Shown here: in pieces, positions 10,501 through 16,754 of the stretch
Layout: the number at the start of each line of letters is the position of its first letter
How positions within the stretch are numbered: position 1 is the first letter of the stretch
Source: Effrenium voratum
Lineage: Eukaryota > Sar > Dinophyceae > Suessiales > Symbiodiniaceae
NCBI GenBank assembly: GCA_963377175.1
Contig: CAUJNA010001004.1
Location: 36,001 to 100,000 of the forward strand
Reading direction: 5' to 3'
DNA length: 64,000 nucleotides
Notes under the pieces: model-generated
Database searches by the model: none
The model's input: the letters and a program-made list of their open reading frames with translations, nothing else
Told to the model about the DNA's origin: nothing
Made by a program: the position numbers and the translations under genes

Positions 10501-12763
10501 TGGAGCTGACATCGACCTAGACGCAGCAGCCGTGGAGGCAGCGGCGGTCATCCAGGAAATGTCGGACTGCAGCCCGAGCGCGCCAGAAGGCGAGCCGCCC
10601 GTAGCGGGAGACACCGCCGGAGCAGCGCCCTCTGATCCCTTCAGGCCCGACACACCAATGAGCCCAACTGGACTTGGAGATGGGGGCCTGAAGCGGGAAG
10701 CACCGCCAGCTCAGCCAAGCAGCTCAGCAAAGACACCCAAGGTTGCGGGCATTACCGCCCTGGAGATCTGGGAAGCCATCCAGAAATGGGGCGAGTCTGA
10801 CGAAGCGTCGAACCCTTTTGCGATGCAGCGCATCAGCAACGTAGCTGACTATGTGGATCAGCTCCTCAACCCTGAGCAGGTCCACATAGCGCGCAAAGCG
10901 CAGCTCAAGAAGTTGTGGGATAAGAAGGCATTCACGCCCGTCCTTCGAGAGGAGATCCCCAAAGGTTCCCAGATCTTCCACCACAAGTGGGTTGACAAAA
11001 GCAGCCGAGGGGTGTACAAAAGTCGCTTCACGTGCGCAGATGTGAAAGCGCGCTACACCAAAAGCCAGGAGGAGGAGATGAACGTGTTCGTCCCTACTCC
11101 AACGCCTGAGAGTCATGCGCTCCTTGAGGTGTATGCCCTGGCGCACGGATACCACACGAGGTCTTTGGACATTGTAGCCGCGTTCCTGATCGGCGCGGAC
11201 AGGGGAGCCGCCGAAGGCAATCCCGTCTATGTCCGAGCACCAGTGGAGTGGCAAGAGCTATTCGAGAAATGGCTTGCGGGCCTAGCGCCGGCGGATCAAG
11301 CCAAGTACCGCCACCGCTTCAAGGACCTGCTGTTCCGCCTAGACGGAAACCTGTACGGACGCCGACCAGCAGGTTCCGTGTTCAGGAACGAGCTTGAGGA
11401 CATCTTGCTCAACAAGCTGGACAAGAAGCGCTACCACTTCGTGCGGGGCGAGAAAGACCCGACGGTCTACCGCTGCACGAAGAGTGGAGTCGTGATCGTG
11501 CACCACATCGACGACTTCAGAGGTACAGGCCCAGACGACGCCTTGGACTACCTCTACGATGTGGAGTTGCCGAAGTACTGCGAAGTTCAGAGTGGGGAAC
11601 TTGAGCGGGTCGGCACTGTTGTGGAAGTGCTGAACCGAACCAAGATCCGTCTGGAGGACGCCATCCTCACACAAGCAGATAAGGTGCATGTCGAGAACAT
11701 CAAGAATGCGCTCGGGGTCACCAAGGAAAGGTCCGAGGTGCCAAGCCGCCAACTTAACCTCCTGGAAGTGATGCCACTTTCAGAGGAGGATGCGCGAGCC
11801 TATCGCAGCGCAGTTGGCAGTGCCATTTACCTTTCTGCGGACCGAAGGGATATCCAGTTTGCCACAAAAGAGTTGGCCAGAAGGATGTCCAATCCCAGGG
11901 AATGCGATTTGAAAGCTGCCAAGATACTAGCAGCCTACCTAAACCGCCATCCAGAGATGTACACAGTGGTAGCTCTGGAAGCGGGAGCCACCGCCCAGAA
12001 CGAGCTGACCCTGGACCTGTTCACGGACTCGGACTGGGCCGGATGTCTCGAGACGAGACGCTCCACCGACTGCTACATCGCCGTGCTTGGAGGAGCTGTA
12101 GTGGCTTGCGGGTCACAGACGCAGCCGGGACTCCCAGCAACTAGCTCGCCTGATGCTGAGCTGCGTGGCGTGAGCAGGGGGGCGCGAGAAGCTCTCTTCA
12201 TAAAGGAGCTGGCCACGATCGACTTCGGGCTGAAGGTCAAGAAGCCTAAGCTCTGGACCGATTCGAGCTCAGCTCAGGCGGCAGCCAGGAGGATCGGGCC
12301 AGGATCCAAGCTTCGCCACCTGGAGGTGTGCGAGTTCTATGTGCAAGGAGCGATCCAAGCTGGAAAGCTTAGCGTTGGAAAGGTCAAGGGCACTTGGAAC
12401 CCAGCCAACTTCTTAACGAAGCATGCCAAGACCGGCACAGAGGTGCGGGAAGCTCTGCCCTCGCTAGGAATGCTGGAGAGCCTTGACATCACCCAATTCC
12501 AGCGCATCAACGTCAAGGTGTCCGCGGTAAAGCGGCAGCCTTGGAAGCCAGGCTTCCCTGCCAAGCTTGAGGACGCTGGCGCGGGAATGACCGCCCAGGC
12601 AGCGGGACCATCCGCCTTGTGCAAAAGCACAAAGTTGGGAGAAAGCAAAGGCCAAACCAAAGGTCAAGGAGTGCGGTCGCCCCCGCCGGCAAGCCCGAGA
12701 CATGAGGGCAACCTCGCTGTTCGAGCGGGAAGCTCCGCCCCCGGACGGAGGGTAAATAGTTGA
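7250..12763 (+). CDS. Copia Gag-Pol polyprotein
   Basis: 1,837 residues from ATG, uninterrupted. Gag: N-terminal coiled coil (about 1-70), capsid-like region to about 300, Lys/Gly-rich linker, CX2CX4HX4C zinc knuckle at 359-372. Protease: VDTGA with catalytic Asp 552. Integrase: His/His/Cys/Cys zinc site around 747-764 (WCELC), catalytic D793, D861, E899. RT: first Asp at 1307 (SLDIVAAF), catalytic pair D1421-D1422 in HHIDDF, where most copia enzymes have Tyr-Val-Asp-Asp. RNase H: D1593, E1637, D1671. A Pro/Ala-rich tail follows. Domain order protease-integrase-RT-RNase H defines Ty1/copia. All catalytic residues are present and there is no stop or frameshift, so the element may be active. 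Gag and Pol are in one frame, so their ratio must be set after translation or by splicing. Confidence 0.95.
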   Translation: MADASQFAAQMQELVSQVQALTHGLSTQSEALRQSEAERQALRAALEASQAKTTELTNAVAQLMLAQGQAAQRPNGPSATAAAGNRPSGIMHHMDVMKAVRTPQNLKDRDGWEKFVFQTETYLAFMDGSMPEVLEMSRKATDFLDPDEMSEDTLDRSRKLFAMLASWVQDCPAAAKLSRGIRQQNGFELWRLLFREFAPENHSKALIWRRTLLSPKFPAKEAEFSAALQEWEADLDRYESEYGPSKAIADEDKRAVVITEAPAALRQHLAMHAAVLNSYEAVRDAVVGYLQAKRVWSPSATYAGNTARKDAMDIGKVGDGKGSDKGKKGKGKGGKTDKGKGKNDTPKGGDKKEHEKPSCAICWKNSHTTDKCWFNTKGKGKGDAKGRTVSNVNDETASQVTAGPSASQIAPSAASSVRGAVRTVSEGTSSIRMLRVSEGKGDTKIPGEILAFHNQPGWHGLPSQKVYVVCGKSQRIRKKVTPGPQHKVYGLRTTWQLHDMRQQWDCIEHRVKWKNLTNPHEPFSGTGVRAIMLFEQNPGASTVARVGDLLVDTGACTSVCRPDAFKAAVDPTVVESLYSVDDSPLHACGEVRPHLTIGSGQSRQEAQIAFQVVEGITDNILSINRAIDDGASILFSPQDCYIQWPDGSKATFERKGRQFVLPYREKDWASRAHVRIAPVVDLEQEAVEAYAAAEHSSDDDELPAAEAEHPAEEEEAADGDLEEEALVPEAPGPLAAEAPPAPTAAERATHSMTHLPFQPWCELCVAGKSKEDPHRRRANADIGVEKTPVIQIDYLFLGRNAAVVEEESSLFTMLVAIDVDSGWPFALQIPRKGLEHGQYVLNNLTLWLNNLGHDKAVVQHDAENTIGAVASAWQRHVGAAKLKIRAAPVRSHQSQGSVESANGFVAGQIRTLWADVQERYPELEPTHNVMPWLVKHAAWLISRYHVRGQDRCTPFKLVNGHDYAKPICHFGEVVMAKVPLAESKLARKWLKGIWLGKLEKDDSHVIGTTAGAIAVRSVRRLPSAEQINNDLMACVRGLPWKPRDGNRVAPRETSSVVVMPAPAHAALHGEQGEGGGDPPRIADDGADIDLDAAAVEAAAVIQEMSDCSPSAPEGEPPVAGDTAGAAPSDPFRPDTPMSPTGLGDGGLKREAPPAQPSSSAKTPKVAGITALEIWEAIQKWGESDEASNPFAMQRISNVADYVDQLLNPEQVHIARKAQLKKLWDKKAFTPVLREEIPKGSQIFHHKWVDKSSRGVYKSRFTCADVKARYTKSQEEEMNVFVPTPTPESHALLEVYALAHGYHTRSLDIVAAFLIGADRGAAEGNPVYVRAPVEWQELFEKWLAGLAPADQAKYRHRFKDLLFRLDGNLYGRRPAGSVFRNELEDILLNKLDKKRYHFVRGEKDPTVYRCTKSGVVIVHHIDDFRGTGPDDALDYLYDVELPKYCEVQSGELERVGTVVEVLNRTKIRLEDAILTQADKVHVENIKNALGVTKERSEVPSRQLNLLEVMPLSEEDARAYRSAVGSAIYLSADRRDIQFATKELARRMSNPRECDLKAAKILAAYLNRHPEMYTVVALEAGATAQNELTLDLFTDSDWAGCLETRRSTDCYIAVLGGAVVACGSQTQPGLPATSSPDAELRGVSRGAREALFIKELATIDFGLKVKKPKLWTDSSSAQAAARRIGPGSKLRHLEVCEFYVQGAIQAGKLSVGKVKGTWNPANFLTKHAKTGTEVREALPSLGMLESLDITQFQRINVKVSAVKRQPWKPGFPAKLEDAGAGMTAQAAGPSALCKSTKLGESKGQTKGQGVRSPPPASPRHEGNLAVRAGSSAPGRRVNS

Positions 12764-12798
12764 ATTTGCTTGTACAAAGAGCAGTTCACATGCCGCCT

Positions 12799-12808
12799 TT
12801 AAGGGGGG
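12799..12808 (+). promoter_or_regulatory. Polypurine tract of copia element
   Basis: AAGGGGGG (12801-12808) abuts the TG of the 3' LTR. This is the expected plus-strand primer in LTR retrotransposons. Confidence 0.85.
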
Positions 12809-13001
12809 TGGCGAATTTTCCATGAATCCCATGACATGTAAAGTAAAGATGTAAAGATCGTCATGTGAGATGTCAACTGGCAGAGGCTTGTGTATGTTCT
12901 TGTACATGGCTCAAGCCCCTGTAGTACCTGTAGTGCCTTGTGTACTCTAGAAGGAAAAAGAGCCCAATACGCGACGCTGCCTGCGCCCTCCGGGTTTCGC
13001 A
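12809..13001 (+). repeat. 3' LTR of copia element
   Basis: 193 bp, TG...CA, identical by eye to 6051-6243. Followed by TSD GGTTC at 13002-13006. Confidence 0.95.
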
Positions 13002-13520
13002 GGTTCTTGCTGCCCAGGAGGTTGTTTCACAGGGAGCCCGGAACAAGGAAATTGCTTCAACGAGATTGGGACGAGCTATTTGCTGCATTCCACGCGGGCA
13101 GGTGGGAAAGGCTGCTACACCAAGCAACTCAAACGGGTGCAGGCCATCCAGGCAACCTACCCGGCACAAAGATCCGGCCCGGCGCCCGACACAACTCATA
13201 CCAGGCGCTTGACCCGGCCATGCAAGAAGCCGCCAGGGCGTTTGGCTTGGGCCGCATGGTCGCGCTCCTCAAGCCCAATGGCAGGGTGTGGGTCATTGTT
13301 GTTGGCGATTTCACGCGGCGCCTGGTCGCTCGCACCCTTGCACAGCAGAATGCATCAGTGTTTCAGGACGCGTGCCAGCCATATCAGTTTGCCTTGTCAT
13401 CCCGAGCTGTCACCGAAAGTGTGGTGCACCTGTTGACGGCCAGCAGCTTGCGGTCGACACGACCATTGTGTCGCCGCTCACGGCCAACGGTGTGGCTCGC
13501 TCCCTGCCCGCCCTATCGCT
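13002..13520 (+). pseudogene. RT element resumed after copia insertion
   Basis: Continues the frame left at 6050: LLPRRLFHREPG, a Trp-rich DWDELFAAFHAGRWERLL segment, then RT block 1 with MVALLKPNGRVWVIVVGDFT and RTLAQQNASVFQDACQPYQF. This aligns with the start of the 35296-36559 copy (PNGRVRGLVMGDVLRRLVSR). After VTESVVHLL (about 13430) the frame is lost before the palm aspartate, apparently through an internal deletion joining it to C-terminal sequence at 13521. Confidence 0.75.
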
Positions 13521-13866
13521 TTGCAGGAGGCACGGCGCCGAAAAGAGGCAACTTTCCCCGAGCTTGTTGGCAACGCCCGTTGCCGCCTTGTGGCTCTCGG
13601 GAGTGCTGAGGCCGCAGAGTTTGTGCGCTTGCTGGCCCACGCCAAAGCTCGTGCTGCCCCAGCCGTGCTGCGGCCTGCTTTGCGCGGCGCGTACGTGCAC
13701 CGTGGTCTGGCTTGCTTGCCGCGGCTGCATCCCTAGCTTTTGCTGAGAGCTTGGCTTGCCTGCCGTCGCGTGGCCTTAGCAACCTTGACGGCCCCGGCCC
13801 CGACATCAGTGACTTGTTGGCGGGCGTCCGGGATGCCCCGGATGTGTCCCGCCTGCCTGCCAGGTA
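13521..13866 (+). pseudogene. RT element C-terminal segment
   Basis: The frame EARRRKEATFPELVG ... RCRLVALG ... AEFVRLLAHAKAR matches the C-terminal block of other copies (RRRKRHHTYPELLRSRRCRLLVLGLEVGGRW at 36200-36290). The end, DGPGPDISDLLAGVRDAPD ... SRLPAR and a stop at 13864, matches the conserved terminus seen at 36480-36559 and 50580-50680. The middle of the RT (palm) is missing. Confidence 0.65.
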
Positions 13867-14040
13867 GGGCCTTGCATGTGATGGTGCTGGCCTCCATACA
13901 AACAGCGCTTGCAGGTGAGGAAGCTGGCCTCCGAAAAAACAGCCTGCGCAGCCCTTGTGCTCAGGGGCCCCATTAGCCGCCAGTCCATGTTGGGGGGTTT
14001 GTTGGAGACACCAGGCACATCCCGCATATTGCCTTTTGTT

Positions 14041-15123
14041 CCTCGGAGCCGTCCGAGTACGTGTGGCATGACGCAAATAGTGTTGCGCACCTTGTGCTCC
14101 AGGCCGAAGGCGGTGAACAAGGCGACCCGCTGATGCCCGCCTTGCATTCACTGGGGCAGCATCCCGCGTTGCGAGCAGCCAATGCCGAGCTGCCAGCAGG
14201 CGAGCGCGTAGCTGCTTTCCTTGATGGCACGTATGCGCTCACAACTCCTGAGCGGGCAGGGCCAGCCCTCCGGCTTCCCCGACCAATCGTGCTGGGTTGG
14301 GGCAGGCTCCCTTCCTCCAGAGGCACAGGGGTTGGTTGTGCTAGGTGTGCCGGTGGGTTCCAATGCCTTTGTGCGAGCCCAGCTCCTGCAATCCCGGACG
14401 AGCCACGATGCGCTTTTGCAGCGTCTGCCGGAACTGGAGGACCTCCAAGCCTCTTGGCTGTTGTTGCTTTTCTGTTGTTCCCCACTCCGCCCTCGCAACC
14501 TTGCTTGGCCGCGACGGAAGAATAGGCTGAGGCTGCCGCGCGCTGCGCTGAATGCAGCCCCAACCCCCCTAAGGACAATGGCAACTGCGCGATGGCGCAG
14601 GCTGGGTCGGGAATGCCTCGTGGGCCGACTGCTTGCCTGACTTGCGCTTGCATTACCCCGACGCTGCCCAAGACCTTGTGGCACGTTTGTCTGCACCGGC
14701 CCGTGCTTGCGCGCAGCGTGCCGTGCTTCGGAGGAGTTGCAGGCTGGGGGGTGGAACCCGCCCGACTGGCCACAGCTGCTGATGGGCCAGCAGTCCACGC
14801 CACCGGCCTTGCACGGCCCCAGCAGTGCTTTGCGCGGCTGGCAGTGTGAAGCTGCGCACGACGTGCTAGCCCACTGCCAGGCAGTCTTGCTTGGAGGCTC
14901 GGATCCGGCTGGCCAAGCCATGCTGCACTCCCAGTCATCCCCTTTTGCCAGGCGCAGCTTCACCACTGTGCCAACTTGCCCTGCCTTGGCTTACTCCTCC
15001 GACTTGTTCCGGGTGCTTCTGTTGAGGCGTCTCCCTTCTGCCGGTGTCGTCGCCTTCTGGACCCTCTTGGCGACCACCGTGCTGGGCCACCGGCCCGCGG
15101 AGGGGCAGCTACTGTCCGCCTGA
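14041..15123 (+). pseudogene. Second RT-family copy, RT core to C-terminus
   Basis: Opens with EYVWHDANSVAHLVLQAEGG and EQGDPLMPALHSLGQHPALR (the GxQGDP block), then the catalytic block as AAFLDGTYAL, where the second Asp of FLDD is Gly, so this copy is inactive. After a frame change it continues QGLVVLGVPVGSNAFVRAQL and LQASWLLLLFC, then another shift to WADCLPDLRLHYPDAAQDL, then GWQCEAAHDVLAHC, SQSSPFARRSFTTVPT and FRVLLLRRL, ending in a CRCRRLLDPLGDHRAG-like stretch in a shifted frame. At least three frameshifts. Confidence 0.7.
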
Positions 15124-15221
15124 AGGCTGGCCACACCCTCTCAAAAAGCTACAAAAAACCTAACTTGCGGCCACCCCGAATCCATCTACCGCTGCTACTC
15201 TAGTACTCCAGTACTGCTGTT
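15124..15221 (+). other. Left flank of YR element; interrupted minisatellite
   Basis: The end of this stretch (about 15190-15221, GCTACTCTAGTACTCCAGTAC) resembles the GTGCTCCTCTAGTGCTCATC repeats at 46697-46860 on the other side of the YR element, as if the element inserted inside that repeat. Confidence 0.45.
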
Positions 15222-15329
15222 CGCTTAGGGTTTCTTTTCCCTTGTGTTTAGGGCATGTGGTGAATCGAACTATGCGTTGGCCGTTTTGCTCCTAGCCTTG
15301 ACCCAAACCTGCGGTTTCATTTCTGAAAC
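15222..15329 (+). repeat. Split direct repeat A1 of YR element
   Basis: Starts CGCTTAGGGTTTCTTTTCCC and ends at TTTCTGAAAC. It is the same as 46180-46286 by eye apart from one inserted T near the end. Confidence 0.85.
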
Positions 15330-15341
15330 GGAAACGCCGCC

Positions 15342-15611
15342 ATGGACGCCTTGCTGTGTTTCGGAGTGTGCCTCGCCATTTACACAGCCCTTGTGTCCAG
15401 CTTCACCTGCCTTGCCATCTGGTGCCTTCTGCGCCAGTACAGCAAGGCCCTCCTTGGGTCCTTTGAGTGCCAGCCGTCATGCCGCCCCGAAGCCGTGTAC
15501 ATCCTGCCAAAGCGCAAGGTGTTTCATCATCGGCAGTGCCACCACTTGGCACAGCGCGATGTCTCAGCCCTTACATTTCAACCATGCGACAACTGCCGCA
15601 GCCTGTGGTAA
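15342..15611 (+). CDS. Small hydrophobic protein, first ORF of YR element
   Basis: 89 codons from an ATG 12 bp after repeat A1. Residues about 4-30 form a hydrophobic, Cys-containing segment that looks like a membrane helix (LCFGVCLAIYTALVSSF). The C-terminal half is polar, with His/Cys pairs (HHRQCHHLA, CDNC) that could bind metal. No family recognised. Its place right after the terminal repeat suggests an element gene. The 79-codon ORF at 20786 has a similar helix, so the element may encode more than one small membrane protein. Confidence 0.4.
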   Translation: MDALLCFGVCLAIYTALVSSFTCLAIWCLLRQYSKALLGSFECQPSCRPEAVYILPKRKVFHHRQCHHLAQRDVSALTFQPCDNCRSLW

Positions 15612-15727
15612 TCACATGCACCGGAAACGCTCTGCCATATGTGAAAGCCTTGTCTTCATTGCCATAGGCTAATGAAAAACGTGACGCGGCATCGCGGCTG
15701 GACCTTGAGCCCATTACATTGCACTTT

Positions 15728-15734
15728 GCACTTT
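15728..15734. repeat. LINE TSD, left (GCACTTT)
   Basis: GCACTTT precedes the LINE 5' end and recurs at 19742-19748, directly after the LINE tail. A second GCACTTT at 15721-15727 makes the left edge slightly ambiguous. Confidence 0.6.
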
Positions 15735-15742
15735 GGCTCAAG
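15729..15742 (+). promoter_or_regulatory. Spliced-leader remnant at LINE 5' end
   Basis: CACTTTGGCTCAAG matches the last 14 nt of the DinoSL (CATTTTGGCTCAAG, general knowledge) at 13 positions, exactly where the LINE begins. The first bases overlap the putative TSD, so the strictly element-derived part is GGCTCAAG to TTTGGCTCAAG. It suggests the integrated RNA had been trans-spliced. Confidence 0.55.
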
Positions 15743-15794
15743 AAGTGTTGACTGAGGTTTTCAGCTGGGGCAGTCTCCCCTGTCTTTAGGTGCC

Positions 15795-16754
15795 ATGGCA
15801 GGGATGACGCCGACTCGGCCGAAGCAGAAGCGGCGAGTGACGTCCCCTCTGCAAGAAATGGATGGTGAGGAAGAAGAGTTGGTCGAGCTGGATGGGTCTG
15901 GTTCGGAGACGAGCGCGCCATCATTGAGTGCAATTGCAAGTATTGTCCGTCAAGAGATGCAGACAGCTATTGCGCCAGTCGAGGCACAGCTTTCCTCTAT
16001 GCAGGCAACCTTCGGAAATCGACTGAGTAATGTTGAGGCAAAACTTGCTGATCACGATTTGAAGATCGGAAAGCTGGAACAGCTGACGGTCAACAAGTCG
16101 GTCCCCACCAATGTAACCCAGCAAGTTGAGAAGCAGCTTGCGGACCTGCAATCGCAACTTGACACCCTCAAGGCGGTACCGGTGGTGTCCAAGGCTGATA
16201 TTGCGAAGACAGTGGTTGTCGGAGGGCTCGAGGATATGCCATCATTGAACGCTGCCACGCAATGGCTCACGGACAAGCTTCGCGAGCTAGGCGGGCCTTG
16301 CCACACAGGTACCTACATGAAATCATCAACCTTCAAGGGCCTCGTTTTTGCAAAGTTCAACTCGTCATATGACAGGGACATGGCCGCGGCACTTTTGCGC
16401 AGTGCCAGCATGACATGTGGTGACAAGCACGTGTGGGCAACGCAGGACTTGCCGATCCCTGTGCGAGCTCGAAAAATGTTTTTGCTAGGGCTTCGCTGGC
16501 AGTTGGGCGAGTGGGGCTTTTCCAAGCGAGAGATCGAGGTAGGTGATGAGTACTTTTCCTTGATGATTGCAGGGAAGGTCGTGGTCAAGCTCACCATGAA
16601 CGAGAGTGGCATCCAATACCATTGGGCGGAGGAGTGGGCGCAGTGGGATGATTTCCAAAACAGCCCCGAGCTAAGCCAGTTGTGCGAGAAGGCTAACAGC
16701 ATTTGGCACAAGCAGGGGAAGGGCTCTGGGAAAAGCAAGGGCGCCGCTTGCTAG
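15795..16754 (+). CDS. LINE ORF1 protein (coiled coil, RRM-like)
   Basis: 319 residues from an ATG in GCCATGG context. An acidic, Ser-rich N-terminus (about 1-45) is followed by heptad-like sequence (about 45-135, for example EAQLSSMQATFGNRLSNVEA) predicting a coiled coil. Next comes an RRM-like region starting KTVVVGGLEDMPSLNAATQW with a FKGLVFAKF block near residue 180, then a basic tail (KQGKGSGKSKG). LINE ORF1 proteins bind the element RNA as trimers or multimers through such a coiled coil plus RRM. The stop is TAG at 16752-16754, and ORF2 is open in the same frame immediately after it. Confidence 0.8.
   Translation: MAGMTPTRPKQKRRVTSPLQEMDGEEEELVELDGSGSETSAPSLSAIASIVRQEMQTAIAPVEAQLSSMQATFGNRLSNVEAKLADHDLKIGKLEQLTVNKSVPTNVTQQVEKQLADLQSQLDTLKAVPVVSKADIAKTVVVGGLEDMPSLNAATQWLTDKLRELGGPCHTGTYMKSSTFKGLVFAKFNSSYDRDMAAALLRSASMTCGDKHVWATQDLPIPVRARKMFLLGLRWQLGEWGFSKREIEVGDEYFSLMIAGKVVVKLTMNESGIQYHWAEEWAQWDDFQNSPELSQLCEKANSIWHKQGKGSGKSKGAAC

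Larger units (their letters stand above)
6051..13001 (+). mobile_element. Complete Ty1/copia LTR retrotransposon
   Basis: A 6,951-bp element with 193-bp LTRs at both ends (both TG...CA), 5-bp TSD GGTTC, a tRNA primer-binding site directly after the 5' LTR, a polypurine tract directly before the 3' LTR, and one long Gag-Pol frame with all domains in copia order (protease, integrase, RT, RNase H). I found no difference between the LTRs by eye, which indicates a recent insertion. It sits inside an older RT-element ORF that reads in frame across the empty site. All parts expected for autonomous movement are present. Confidence 0.95.
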
